A stretch of DNA of 36,366 nt, taken from assembly GCA_902543485.1 (NCBI GenBank), contig CACBYP010000011.1, positions 1 to 36,366 on the forward strand. Reading direction: 5' to 3'. Under the pieces are notes generated by a model. The model was not told the origin of the DNA, did no database searches, and saw only the letters and a program-made list of their open reading frames with translations. Shown here piece after piece: positions 16,427 to 25,062 of this stretch. Source of the DNA: an uncultured Pelagibacteraceae bacterium. GTDB taxonomy: Bacteria > Pseudomonadota > Alphaproteobacteria > Pelagibacterales > Pelagibacteraceae. Both the position numbers and the translations under genes were made by a program. The first letter of the stretch is position 1, and each line of letters opens with the position of its first letter.

Positions 16427-17419
16427 ATGGAAAAATATTTAAAAAAACTTGAAGTAAGAGAAAATTTAACATTGCAGGAAAGTGTTGGTGCTTTTGAAAT
16501 TTTGATGAATGGTAAAGCTAATGATAACGAAATTTATAATTTTTTAACTCTGCTCTCTAAAAAGGGCGAAGTTTCTACTGAAATAGCGGGTGGTGTCTCA
16601 GTACTTAGGAATAAGGCGAAAAGAGTTAATGTAGATAACTGTATAGATACTTGTGGAACAGGTGGCGATGGCAAGGATACACTAAATATATCTACTGCTT
16701 CCGCATTATTACTTTCGAGTATGGGTATTAATATAGCAAAACATGGTAATAAAGCAGTTTCATCAAAATGTGGATCTGCAGATGTTTTAGAAGCGTTAAA
16801 AATAAATATCAATTTAGAACCAAATGATATTGAAAATCAAATTAAAAAAAATCATTTTGGATTTATGTTTGCACCAAATTATCACAGTGCAATGAAATAT
16901 GTTGGCCCAACAAGGAAAAAAATTGGAAAAAGAACAATTTTCAATATGATTGGACCTTTGAGTAGTCCAGCCAATGTTGAAAGGCAAGTTGTAGGAGTTT
17001 TTGATAAAAAACTTCTAGATATATTTGCTAATGCTTTGAAAGATTTAAATATTAAGTTTGCTTGGATTGTTAATAGCAATGATGGTTTAGATGAAATATC
17101 TCCATACGATAAAACTATCGTTAAAGAATTAAGAAATGGGGAAATTAACGAAATGATTATTGATCCTAAAGAATTGAAAGTAAATGCTGAAGGTTTCGAT
17201 AAGATAGTTGGAAATGACGCAAAATTTAATTCACAAAAAATTATAGACATATTTAAAGGTAATGATGATGATTTTTCTAAAGCAGTATCATTAAATGCTG
17301 CAGCTGGTTTAATAATATCTGAAAGAGAAGATAATTTTAAATATGCCTATGAAAAGTCAAGAGATCATTTATTATCAGGAAAAACATATTCACATTTAGA
17401 AAAATTAAGAAATGTCTGA
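16427..17419 (+). CDS. trpD: Anthranilate phosphoribosyltransferase
   Basis: Transfers phosphoribose from PRPP to anthranilate, the second step of tryptophan synthesis. Length 330, typical. The glycine-rich PRPP site CGTGGDGKDTLNISTASA is at about residues 76-93, followed by KHGNKAVSSKCGSADVLEAL and the GPTRKKIGKRTIFNMIGPL stretch with the basic substrate-binding residues. Its ATG immediately follows the trpG stop, and it overlaps trpC by 8 nt, so the trpEGDC genes form a tightly coupled unit. Confidence 0.97.
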   Translation: MEKYLKKLEVRENLTLQESVGAFEILMNGKANDNEIYNFLTLLSKKGEVSTEIAGGVSVLRNKAKRVNVDNCIDTCGTGGDGKDTLNISTASALLLSSMGINIAKHGNKAVSSKCGSADVLEALKININLEPNDIENQIKKNHFGFMFAPNYHSAMKYVGPTRKKIGKRTIFNMIGPLSSPANVERQVVGVFDKKLLDIFANALKDLNIKFAWIVNSNDGLDEISPYDKTIVKELRNGEINEMIIDPKELKVNAEGFDKIVGNDAKFNSQKIIDIFKGNDDDFSKAVSLNAAAGLIISEREDNFKYAYEKSRDHLLSGKTYSHLEKLRNV

Positions 17420-18203
17420 GAATATATTAGAAAAAATAATTAATAAAAAAAAAAATAAAATTAAAATTTTAAAAAAAGATATTTCGATAAATTCTCTAAA
17501 TGACAAAATTATAAATGAAAAATATTATATAAATTTTAAAGAAAAAATACTTAATAATATAAATCACGATAAAATCTCTATTATTGCAGAGATTAAAAAA
17601 GCAAGCCCTTCAGCTGGTATAATTGTCGAAAATTACAACCCTGTTGAAATTGCAGATATATACTTAAAAAATAATGTAACTTGCTTGTCAGTTTTAACTG
17701 AAGAGGATTTTTTTTTGGGAAACTTAATTCATATTACTAAAATTAAACAAAAAATAAATTTACCTATTTTATGTAAAGATTTTTTTGTTGATAAATTTCA
17801 AGTCCATCTTTCTAGGAGTTATGGTGCTGATGCTATATTAATAATTTTAGCTGGCATTGATGAAAAAACTGCAGATGAGTTGTATGAAGAAGCTGAGAAA
17901 CTTAAAATGTCTGTAATTGTTGAAGTTCACACTGTTGAAGAGGCTAAAAAATCTCTAAAGTACAAAAATGCACTAATAGGGATAAACAATAGGAATTTAA
18001 AAACACTAAAAACAGATATAAATACAACTTATGATATTCATAATATTTTAATTAATCACGACGGACCATTAATTTCAGAGAGTGGAATAAAAGACAAAGA
18101 AGATATTTTAAAGATAACATCTGAAACTAAAATAAAAACATTTCTGATTGGTGAATCAATTTTAAAAAATTTAGAAAATAATAATATTTTTTCTATTTTA
18201 TAA
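17412..18203 (+). CDS. trpC: Indole-3-glycerol phosphate synthase
   Basis: Closes the indole ring from carboxyphenylaminodeoxyribulose phosphate, the fourth step of the tryptophan pathway. It is a (beta/alpha)8 barrel of 263 residues with IIAEIKKASPSAG (catalytic lysine region), PILCKDFFVD, IVEVHTVEEA, GINNRNLKT and ISESGI. It ends the trp run. trpF, trpB and trpA are not in the window; in alphaproteobacteria they usually form a separate trpFBA cluster. In other alphaproteobacteria moaC and moeA often follow trpC before lexA; here lexA comes next after an 83 bp spacer that carries the SOS box. Confidence 0.96.
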   Translation: MSENILEKIINKKKNKIKILKKDISINSLNDKIINEKYYINFKEKILNNINHDKISIIAEIKKASPSAGIIVENYNPVEIADIYLKNNVTCLSVLTEEDFFLGNLIHITKIKQKINLPILCKDFFVDKFQVHLSRSYGADAILIILAGIDEKTADELYEEAEKLKMSVIVEVHTVEEAKKSLKYKNALIGINNRNLKTLKTDINTTYDIHNILINHDGPLISESGIKDKEDILKITSETKIKTFLIGESILKNLENNNIFSIL

Positions 18204-18249
18204 GAAAAGTGTTGATTTTATTAGCATTTTAAATGTTGTTTAATTGAAA

Positions 18250-18264
18250 GAACTTTTATAGAAC
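18250..18264 (+). promoter_or_regulatory. SOS box (LexA operator) upstream of lexA
   Basis: GAAC-N7-GAAC (half-sites 18250-18253 and 18261-18264), the complement of the GTTC-N7-GTTC direct repeat used by alphaproteobacterial LexA. It ends 22 bp before the chosen lexA ATG, where autorepression would be expected. A CATAAT at 18274-18279 could be the -10 box just downstream. I saw no second copy in front of the other genes of the window. Confidence 0.85.
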
Positions 18265-18286
18265 ATTTATGTACATAATTTGTTCT

Positions 18287-18973
18287 ATGTTAACTAAGAA
18301 ACAAAAAAACCTGCTTTTATTTATCAACAAGAAGTTGAGATCCAGTGGAGTTTCTCCTTCTTACGAAGAAATGAAAGAGTCGCTTAATCTAAAGTCGAAA
18401 TCTGGAATTCATAGATTGATTAGTGCCTTAGAAGAAAGAGGTTTTATTAAAAGATTGGCTCATAAAGCAAGAGCTTTGGAAGTCATTAAATTGCCTGAAA
18501 CAGCTTCAGCAAACGATATTTATAACAGTTTTTCACCAAGTGTAATTAAAGGTGGACTTGATGAAAGTTCAAATCGAAATAATTCAGATGAGAATGAAAT
18601 ACCTGTATTAGGTGAAATTGCTGCAGGTACACCTGTAGAAGCAATTCAAAACGAAGTTGCTAGAATACCTTTACCCTCAAATATTGAAATGAATGGAGAA
18701 TTTTTTGGACTTAAAGTGCAAGGAGATTCAATGATTGAAGCTGGGATAAATGATGGTGATACAGTAATTGTAAAAAAAGCTGATACAGCTGAAAATGGAA
18801 AAATAGTAGTCGCGTTAATTGACGATCATGAGGCAATGCTAAAAAGAATAAGAAGAAAAGGTAAAACTATAGCTTTGGAAAGTGCTAATAGAAATTACGA
18901 AACAAAAATATTTGGTCCCGATAGAGTCAAAGTTCAAGGAATTCTAGTATCTTTATATAGAAACTTTTCCTAA
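18287..18973 (+). CDS. lexA: LexA repressor (SOS response)
   Basis: Represses DNA-damage genes and cleaves itself when RecA filaments form. With the ATG at 18287 the protein begins MLTKKQK, as LexA proteins do, and has 228 residues. The N-terminal winged helix-turn-helix is at about 1-66. The cleavage bond is A113-G114 (in EIAAGTP), and the Ser/Lys dyad is S148 (GDSM) and K186 (EAMLKR). A linker of about 40 residues between the domains matches the longer alphaproteobacterial form. An upstream in-frame ATG at 18269 would add six residues (MYIICS) and is unlikely. No ribosome-binding site is visible before 18287; if the CATAAT at 18274 is the -10 box, the mRNA could be nearly leaderless. Confidence 0.96.
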   Translation: MLTKKQKNLLLFINKKLRSSGVSPSYEEMKESLNLKSKSGIHRLISALEERGFIKRLAHKARALEVIKLPETASANDIYNSFSPSVIKGGLDESSNRNNSDENEIPVLGEIAAGTPVEAIQNEVARIPLPSNIEMNGEFFGLKVQGDSMIEAGINDGDTVIVKKADTAENGKIVVALIDDHEAMLKRIRRKGKTIALESANRNYETKIFGPDRVKVQGILVSLYRNFS

Positions 18974-18992
18974 AATAGTCTAAATAAATCTG

Positions 18993-20387
18993 ATGAAAAC
19001 GGTTGCAACTAGATTTGCCCCATCACCAACTGGACCTTTGCATATAGGAGGGGTAAGGACCGCTTTATTCAATTGGCTTTATTCAAAAAACAAAGGCGGT
19101 AAATTTTATCTAAGAATAGAAGATACTGATAAAGAGAGGTCTAAAGAGGAATTTAAAGATCAAATAATAAATTCATTAAAATGGATAGGTATTAATTATG
19201 AGGATGGTGAATACATTCAATCAAAAAAAATAGATGATCATATATATGTAGCTAATGAATTGTTAAAAAAAGGTTTGGCTTATAAATGTTATTGCTCCAG
19301 TGATGAAATTGAAGAGCAAAAAAAAAGAGCAAAACAAAAAAAAATACCTTATATTTATAATAGAAAATGGAGAGATAAAAGTGAAACAGACTATCCAAAA
19401 GAAATTAATCCAGTAATTAGATTTAAGAGTAAAATTGAAGGAAAATCTATCTTAAAAGATTTGGTCCAAGGAAAAATAGAAATAGAAAATAATACTATTG
19501 AAGATTTTGTTATATTAAGAGCAGATGGTTCACCAACATATAATTTATCAGCTTCAGTAGATGATCATTTAATGGGAATGACACATATAATTAGAGGTGA
19601 TGATCATAAAATAAATACATTCAAACAAATACAGATATACGAAGCTATGAATTGGGAAGTTCCATGTTTTGCACACATACCTTTAATTCATACTATTGAT
19701 GGAAAAAAACTATCAAAAAGAGATAATGCATCAACATTAGATGATTTTTCTAGTATTGGAATAATGCCTAATGCCCTTAGAAATTATCTTCTTAGATTAG
19801 GATGGTCTTACAAAGATAAAGAAATTTTTGACTTAAATGAAAGTATTAAATACTTTAATTTGGAAGGAATAGGAAAATCACCTTCAAAATTAGATATTAG
19901 TAGGATTTATTCAATGAATGAATATTATATAAAAAATATTAATGAAGATGATTTATTTAAATTTTTAAAAACTTATTGTGAAACTTCTAAGGAAAAGATA
20001 CCTGATTCAGCCCAAAAAAAAATTAAAAATTCATTACATTTCTTAAAAAATAAGGCGAAAACTTTGGAGGATATTTACAAAAATTCGCAGTTTTTGATTG
20101 ATGACAAATTTCAAATCAAAAAAGAAGATAAAAAACTTTTAGACAAAACAGCTATTAATATTATTAAATTATTTATTGATGATATAAATAAGATTTCAGA
20201 TTTTAATAGAAAAACACTTGAACCAATAATCGATAACTTAATAAAAAGTAATAACACAAATTTTAAAGGAGTTGGACAACCATTACGAATATGTCTTACA
20301 GGATCAAGGTTTGGACCTGGTATATATGATATACTATGTTCACTAGGAAAAGAAGAAGTTTATAAAAGATTATCTCAAATAGGATAA
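18993..20387 (+). CDS. gltX: Glutamate--tRNA ligase
   Basis: Class I aminoacyl-tRNA synthetase charging tRNA with glutamate. Length 464. The HIGH-type motif is HIGG at 17-20 inside PSPTGPLHIGGVRTALFNW, and the KMSKS-type loop is KLSKR at 239-243. The C-terminal anticodon-binding helices end with GVGQPLRICLTG and GPGIYDILCSLG. Alphaproteobacteria often carry two GltX paralogues, one of which may glutamylate tRNA-Gln for the amidotransferase route; the sequence alone does not tell which this is. It follows lexA by 19 bp. Its last 18 nt overlap the convergent lpxB gene. In relatives gltA often lies beside gltX; it is absent here. Confidence 0.96.
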   Translation: MKTVATRFAPSPTGPLHIGGVRTALFNWLYSKNKGGKFYLRIEDTDKERSKEEFKDQIINSLKWIGINYEDGEYIQSKKIDDHIYVANELLKKGLAYKCYCSSDEIEEQKKRAKQKKIPYIYNRKWRDKSETDYPKEINPVIRFKSKIEGKSILKDLVQGKIEIENNTIEDFVILRADGSPTYNLSASVDDHLMGMTHIIRGDDHKINTFKQIQIYEAMNWEVPCFAHIPLIHTIDGKKLSKRDNASTLDDFSSIGIMPNALRNYLLRLGWSYKDKEIFDLNESIKYFNLEGIGKSPSKLDISRIYSMNEYYIKNINEDDLFKFLKTYCETSKEKIPDSAQKKIKNSLHFLKNKAKTLEDIYKNSQFLIDDKFQIKKEDKKLLDKTAINIIKLFIDDINKISDFNRKTLEPIIDNLIKSNNTNFKGVGQPLRICLTGSRFGPGIYDILCSLGKEEVYKRLSQIG

Positions 20388-21497
20388 CAATACATTAGAA
20401 GCTTCATAGCAAGATGAAGTATTCGATCTTAAACCTTCAATGGTTTTATTAACTTTTTTTAGTTGTTCATTTATAAGTTCAGGTTTATTTAATAAGTAAT
20501 TAACCGCTCTATATATTTCATCTGAGTTACATTCATTTTGTAAAAGTTCAGGTATAATTTCTTTATCATTAATAATATTTATCATGTTAGCAAATTTTAT
20601 TTTTAAAAATGACTTCGCTATAAGAAAATTTATAAAATTCATTTTATAAATTATAATCGATGGGATACCATATTTACAAACTTCAAGTGAGACTGTTCCA
20701 GATTTAACAATAGCAAAAACAGATTTTTTAATTGTAGCAATTTTTATATTTTCATTCGAAATAAGATCAACATTTTCTAAATTATTTTTTTTTATTATCA
20801 GTGATAAATATTCTTTTGAATTTTGAGTTGCATGAAAAATATAATTGTAATTAATTTTTTTTGCATTCATTTTTTTTATAAACTCAATAAGTATAGGCGT
20901 ATGTATTTTTAATTCTGATAATCTGCTACCAGGAAAAATTGAGATAATTTTATCTTTTAATAATTTATTAATTTCAATCTTTTCTTGTTTTGTATTATCT
21001 AATATTGGATGACCAACGAATGTATTTTTTAGTTTTTCCTTTTCAAAATATTTTTTTTCAAAATCAAATAATAAAAGAATATGGTCTAAGTAACTTTTCA
21101 TTTTTTTTACTCTACCCTCACGCCAAGCCCAAACTTTAGGAGCAATAAAATGAATTGTTTTAATATCTGGTCTTTTAAATTTAATTATTTTTGAAACACG
21201 AAGAGTAAAGTCAGGACTATCAACACTAAACAAAATGTCAGGATTAAAATCTAAAATTTTTTTTACAGTTTCATTAATTTTATTTTTTATCTTAAAAATA
21301 TTTAATAATATGTCTGTAAAAGCTATATAAGTAATATCTTTTTGATCATATATAGATTTAATTCCTATCGAATTTAAATGCTGACCTCCAACTGATAAAT
21401 ATTCAATATCATTTTTTATTTTTTTTAATTCTTTAATAACTTCTGCAGCTAATTTATCACCTGATGGCTCACCTGTTAAAATAAAAATCTTTTTCAT
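20370..21497 (-). CDS. lpxB: Lipid-A-disaccharide synthase
   Basis: Peripheral membrane glycosyltransferase (family GT19) that joins UDP-2,3-diacylglucosamine and lipid X into the lipid A disaccharide. Length 375. Visible signatures: LTGEPSGDKLAAEVI at the N-terminus, SVDSPDFTLRV, HFIAPKVWAWREGRVKKM, GHPILD, FPGSRLSE and the UDP-site KSGTVSLEV. It is the last gene of the long lpx run, overlapping lpxI by 4 nt (ATGA). Its 3' end overlaps the end of gltX on the other strand by 18 nt, so no separate terminator can lie between the two. Confidence 0.95.
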   Translation of the reverse strand: MKKIFILTGEPSGDKLAAEVIKELKKIKNDIEYLSVGGQHLNSIGIKSIYDQKDITYIAFTDILLNIFKIKNKINETVKKILDFNPDILFSVDSPDFTLRVSKIIKFKRPDIKTIHFIAPKVWAWREGRVKKMKSYLDHILLLFDFEKKYFEKEKLKNTFVGHPILDNTKQEKIEINKLLKDKIISIFPGSRLSELKIHTPILIEFIKKMNAKKINYNYIFHATQNSKEYLSLIIKKNNLENVDLISNENIKIATIKKSVFAIVKSGTVSLEVCKYGIPSIIIYKMNFINFLIAKSFLKIKFANMINIINDKEIIPELLQNECNSDEIYRAVNYLLNKPELINEQLKKVNKTIEGLRSNTSSCYEASNVLLSYLR

Positions 21498-22285
21498 TGA
21501 GCAATAACAAATATATTATTTTTATTTGCAAATTTAAGTCCTTCGTGTTTATCTAAAAATATATTCTGGCCTGCTTTTACAACAATCCCTTTAATATTCG
21601 CTTTTTTACAATCTTTTAGTGTATCCAAACCAATAGTCGGCAAATCAACACGTAAGTCTTGCTTAGATTTGGGCATCTTTAACAAGATTTTATTCTGTAG
21701 ATTATTATTTCTAAGTGATTTTAACATATCTTTTGTGCCTTTTCTTGTTTCGAGTGAAACAACTTTCCGGTTATTAATTACTAGTGCCTGAACATGATTA
21801 AATGAATTTGATTTGTTTAATATTTGAATACCTTTTTTAATTATTAATTTATCAGTCATACTAGGTTTTAATTTTGTGTAACATCCTTTGCTTAAAGTTA
21901 ATTCTGAATTATAAGTGTTTAATTTAATAACTTTTATTTTGTTTTCTAATAAAATATTAATCAATTCTTTCAATATGGCTGCATCACCTAATTTAGAAGC
22001 TTTTATAATTCTAGGAATATAATAAATACCTTTTAGATCTAATTTTAATTTAGAAATTTTGGGTTTATCAATATTTCCAGCAAATAAAACTTTTTTACAT
22101 TTTTTTGATTTAATTAAATCCAAAATTTTACCAAATTTTCCGATATTAATAAAATAACTATTTTTATCTTTTTTGAATTTATTATATTTTGATAAATCTA
22201 TTATGAAATATTTAATTTTCTTTTTTTTTAAACTTTTTAAAATTTCTAATGGAAGTTTTTTTTCCCCTAAAAACAGTCCAATCAT
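21494..22285 (-). CDS. lpxI: UDP-2,3-diacylglucosamine pyrophosphatase LpxI
   Basis: Cleaves UDP-2,3-diacylglucosamine to lipid X and UMP, the step before LpxB. It belongs to the LpxI (DUF1009) family, which replaces LpxH in alphaproteobacteria. Length 263. The N-terminal domain begins IGLFLGEKKLPLEILK with VLFAGNIDKP; the C-terminal domain has MPKSKQDLRVDLPTIGLDT with the conserved aspartate region, then GIVVKAGQNIFLDK. The gene is coupled by 4 nt ATGA overlaps both to lpxA upstream and to lpxB downstream. Genes for all four early lipid A steps after LpxC, except LpxK and acyltransferases, are therefore found in this window. Confidence 0.93.
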   Translation of the reverse strand: MIGLFLGEKKLPLEILKSLKKKKIKYFIIDLSKYNKFKKDKNSYFINIGKFGKILDLIKSKKCKKVLFAGNIDKPKISKLKLDLKGIYYIPRIIKASKLGDAAILKELINILLENKIKVIKLNTYNSELTLSKGCYTKLKPSMTDKLIIKKGIQILNKSNSFNHVQALVINNRKVVSLETRKGTKDMLKSLRNNNLQNKILLKMPKSKQDLRVDLPTIGLDTLKDCKKANIKGIVVKAGQNIFLDKHEGLKFANKNNIFVIAQ

Positions 22286-23067
22286 TTAATATTTTCTGGA
22301 AGAGATATAGGACGCTTTTTATCAGAATTTATAAAATCAATTATAATTTTAATATATTTGTTATCCTTCATATCTGAATTTAAATTGTCTATATTTGATC
22401 TAAAATTATGATTAGAAAAAATTATACCATAAAATTTTTGTAATATTTTAATATCTTCGTTAGAAATTTTTGCCCTTCTAAGTCCTATAAGATTAAGTCC
22501 AACTAAATTATTTCTATTTCCTAATGATAGACCATAAGGAATTACATCGCTTAAAACACCAGTCATTCCACCCACCATTGCTAAATTCCCAATTCTTGAA
22601 AATTGATGTATAGCACAGCTTCCTCCAACTATTGCATTATCCTCTATAGTAACATGACCACCAACTTGAACATTATTTGCAAGAACAATATTGTTTCCTA
22701 ATTTACAATCATGAGCAACATGTGTGTATACCATCAACAAATTATTATTACCCAATTTTGTAATAGTTCCACCTTGTGATGTACCTGGATTTATATTTAC
22801 ATATTCTCTTAGTTTGTTGTTATTTCCAATTAAAATTGAATTACTCTCACCTTTATATTTTAAATCCTGAGGTGGAGTTCCGATTGAAACAAATGGGAAT
22901 ATTTCATTATTTTTTCCAATTTTAGTATTCCCTTTTATACTAATGTGCGAATGAAGCTTAGTGTTTGAATCTATTTCAACATCTGGTCCAATAACACAAT
23001 ATGGACCAACCTCAACACCATCTGAAATTTTTGAATTAATATCAACTATTGCTGTCGGATGTATCAC
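22282..23067 (-). CDS. lpxA: UDP-N-acetylglucosamine acyltransferase
   Basis: First enzyme of lipid A synthesis: transfers a 3-hydroxyacyl chain from ACP to UDP-GlcNAc. Left-handed beta-helix protein of 261 residues with the hexapeptide repeat pattern from residue 1 to about 190 and a helical C-terminal part. H119 in THVAHDC corresponds to the catalytic base (H125 in E. coli). The start codon is GTG, giving the family-typical MIHPTAIV N-terminus. A 52 bp spacer separates it from fabZ and holds a 15 bp dyad. No Shine-Dalgarno sequence is visible before the GTG. It shares its substrate pool (3-hydroxyacyl-ACP) with FabZ and LpxD encoded just upstream. Confidence 0.96.
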   Translation of the reverse strand: MIHPTAIVDINSKISDGVEVGPYCVIGPDVEIDSNTKLHSHISIKGNTKIGKNNEIFPFVSIGTPPQDLKYKGESNSILIGNNNKLREYVNINPGTSQGGTITKLGNNNLLMVYTHVAHDCKLGNNIVLANNVQVGGHVTIEDNAIVGGSCAIHQFSRIGNLAMVGGMTGVLSDVIPYGLSLGNRNNLVGLNLIGLRRAKISNEDIKILQKFYGIIFSNHNFRSNIDNLNSDMKDNKYIKIIIDFINSDKKRPISLPENIK

Positions 23068-23076
23068 AATTTAAAG

Positions 23077-23091
23077 ATAACAAATTGTTAT
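23077..23091. promoter_or_regulatory. 15 bp inverted repeat in the fabZ-lpxA spacer
   Basis: ATAACAA-A-TTGTTAT, a perfect 7 bp dyad with a one-base centre, lies 9 bp before the lpxA GTG in the only real gap within the tsf-to-lpxB run. As DNA it could be a dimer-protein operator. As RNA the loop would be too small unless the inner pairs open. The base composition is so AT-rich that chance is a serious alternative. I assign no protein to it. Confidence 0.3.
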
Positions 23092-23119
23092 TTAAAAGCT
23101 TATCAACAATTGCTACTGA

Positions 23120-23572
23120 TTATTTCTTTCTATCTACAATAGTAGCTGCCCACTGAGCATCAGCCATTTTTTTTCCTCCAACAAACGCTTCCCCTTGGTA
23201 TTTCCAAACTCTACCATGTGATCTTACAGCCCGAATATTAAGTTCTAGTTTGCAATCTGGTATTACTGGATTTCGAAACCTTGCCTTATCGATAGTCATC
23301 AAAAAAACTAATTTATTTTCATAAGTAGATTTGTCTATACCAGCTGCTGTTAAGGCAGCAGCTGCTTGGCCGAATGCCTCAACAATTAACACACCTGGCA
23401 TAACTGGTTCGTCAGGGAAATGACCCTGAACAAAAAAACTATCTTTTTTTACGTTCACAATAGCAGTGGCTGATTTAAGTTTTTTTATATTAATTAATTC
23501 ATCAATTAAAAGCATAGGTTCTCTATGAGGAAGTAATTCTTTAATTTGATTTTTATCTAATTTGTCTTCCAT
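23120..23572 (-). CDS. fabZ: 3-hydroxyacyl-ACP dehydratase FabZ
   Basis: Hot-dog-fold dehydratase of fatty acid elongation, acting on (3R)-hydroxyacyl-ACP. Length 150. The active site H51 is in GHFPDEPVMPGV and the partner acid is E65 in IVEAFGQ; LLPHREPMLLID marks the N-terminus. It lies between lpxD and lpxA, the usual place, where it competes with both acyltransferases for hydroxyacyl-ACP. The gene begins 20 nt inside the end of lpxD, the longest same-strand overlap in this run. Confidence 0.96.
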   Translation of the reverse strand: MEDKLDKNQIKELLPHREPMLLIDELINIKKLKSATAIVNVKKDSFFVQGHFPDEPVMPGVLIVEAFGQAAAALTAAGIDKSTYENKLVFLMTIDKARFRNPVIPDCKLELNIRAVRSHGRVWKYQGEAFVGGKKMADAQWAATIVDRKK

Positions 23573-24548
23573 TTTTATTTTCTTTTAAAAAAATTCTTAT
23601 ATCTTTAGCAGGATATCCCATCACTTTAGAATTGTCTGGTATATTTTTTATTACTCCACTACCACCTGCAATTTGAACATTATTTCCAATTTCAAGATGA
23701 CCTGAAATTCCAGCTTGTCCTCCAATAATTACATTATTTCCTAATTTAGAACTTCCAGCAAATCCAACTTGAGCTGTTATAATGCAATTTTTTCCAATAA
23801 TTACATTGTGTGCAATATGAACTTGATTATCTAAAAAAGTATTTTGTCCGATAACTGTATTAGAGATAGATCCTCTATCTATTGTGTTATTTGAACCTAT
23901 TTCAACATTATCTTGAATAACAACAATACCAATATGTGGATATCTTATATTTTTTTTTATGTTCGGAAAAAAACCAAATCCCTTTTTTCCTATAATAGAA
24001 CCATCCAAGATTCTAACATTATTTCCCACAATTGAATATTTCAAATGAACATTATTTCCTATGATGCAATTCTTGCCTATTATTACATTTGACTCTATGA
24101 TTGTATTATGACCTATTGATGTGTTCTCGCCTATTTTCACATTTTTTCCAATTAAAATATTTTTTCCAAAGCTAACTTTACTATAATCTTTTTCATTTAT
24201 ATTTTTCACTGAAAAATCAATACTATCATAAATTGAGTCTGGGTAAAATTTTTTAGTAATTTCTGCAACTGATAATAAAACGTTTTTTACTAAAATAGGT
24301 TTTTTAAGCTTTTTTACAATTTGTAAATATTTTTTATGTGTTATTATATAAATAGCTTTAGTTTTTTTTAAATCATCAAGATATTTAAGAGAATTAAAGA
24401 AAGATATATCATTTTTTTTTGCATTTCTTAAATCTTTAATATCATTAATTTTAATATTTTTTTTTAATTTATTTAAACCTAAAGATTTATATATTTCTGA
24501 GATTAAAAGTATTTTTTTTTTTTTAAAAAAGGGATTATTAATTTTCAT
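23553..24548 (-). CDS. lpxD: UDP-3-O-(3-hydroxyacyl)glucosamine N-acyltransferase
   Basis: Third step of lipid A synthesis: adds the N-linked hydroxyacyl chain from ACP. Length 331. It has an N-terminal uridine-binding domain (about 1-100) with NDISFFNSLKY, then a long left-handed beta-helix with hexapeptide repeats (about 110-300) carrying the catalytic His segment VHIAHNVIIG, and a C-terminal helix. IDRGSISNTVIG and GFGFFPN are family hallmarks. It overlaps skp by 11 nt upstream and fabZ by 20 nt downstream. The gene is rich in A/T homopolymer runs near its 5' end but remains in frame. Confidence 0.95.
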   Translation of the reverse strand: MKINNPFFKKKKILLISEIYKSLGLNKLKKNIKINDIKDLRNAKKNDISFFNSLKYLDDLKKTKAIYIITHKKYLQIVKKLKKPILVKNVLLSVAEITKKFYPDSIYDSIDFSVKNINEKDYSKVSFGKNILIGKNVKIGENTSIGHNTIIESNVIIGKNCIIGNNVHLKYSIVGNNVRILDGSIIGKKGFGFFPNIKKNIRYPHIGIVVIQDNVEIGSNNTIDRGSISNTVIGQNTFLDNQVHIAHNVIIGKNCIITAQVGFAGSSKLGNNVIIGGQAGISGHLEIGNNVQIAGGSGVIKNIPDNSKVMGYPAKDIRIFLKENKNGRQIR

Positions 24549-25062
24549 TTGTTAATTTTTTTTTTAAAGTTTCATCATTAAGAATATCCAAAATATTTTT
24601 AGTTATATCTAGTGTCTTGATCCCAACAAGGATATTTTTTTTTTCTATCACTAGTGTAATATTATTTTTTTCAACATATTCAGTCAATAAAGGATTTAAA
24701 ACCTTCAGTATTTTATTACTGTATTTTTGCTTATTCTTTAAAGTGTCATCATTGAATTTTTTTCTATTAAATTGATAATTTTTTAACAATTGATTTAATT
24801 CTATTATTTTTTTATCTAGTTCATCTTGTTTTAATATATTTTTTTTATTGTTGATCTCGGTTTCTTTATTTTTAATTAAAGTTTCTTCAGTTTTTAAATC
24901 TTGTTTAGTTTTATCTTGTAATTGTAGAATTTTTTTTTTGTAAAATTTGCCTAGTTCTGAATTATCAATAATAAACTGTATATCTAAATAAACTATGTTA
25001 TCTGTTACATTCGAAATAGTGAAAAAAAAAAAAACTATAAAAAAAAAGATATTTTTATTCAT
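24538..25062 (-). CDS. skp: OmpH/Skp-family periplasmic chaperone
   Basis: Predicted trimeric periplasmic chaperone that holds unfolded outer-membrane proteins for BamA. The 174 residues start with a signal sequence (about 1-18, hydrophobic after MNKN), then VYLDIQFIIDNSELGK, typical of the family, and a long lysine/glutamate-rich coiled coil (about 40-130) forming the jellyfish tentacles. The C-terminal strand ITLVIEKKNILVG returns to the body domain. Sequence identity in this family is low; the call rests on architecture and on the conserved bamA-skp-lpxD order. The ATG shares one base with the bamA stop (TAATG). Confidence 0.87.
   Translation of the reverse strand: MNKNIFFFIVFFFFTISNVTDNIVYLDIQFIIDNSELGKFYKKKILQLQDKTKQDLKTEETLIKNKETEINNKKNILKQDELDKKIIELNQLLKNYQFNRKKFNDDTLKNKQKYSNKILKVLNPLLTEYVEKNNITLVIEKKNILVGIKTLDITKNILDILNDETLKKKLTNEN

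Noticed and set aside
18269..18286. Upstream ATG of lexA adding MYIICS
   Set aside because: LexA proteins begin close to MLTKKQ; the extension would also lie between the operator and the expected start.
24400..25060. Long A/T homopolymers in lpxD and skp as possible frameshifts
   Set aside because: Both reading frames run through uninterrupted with family motifs on each side, so the genes are intact.
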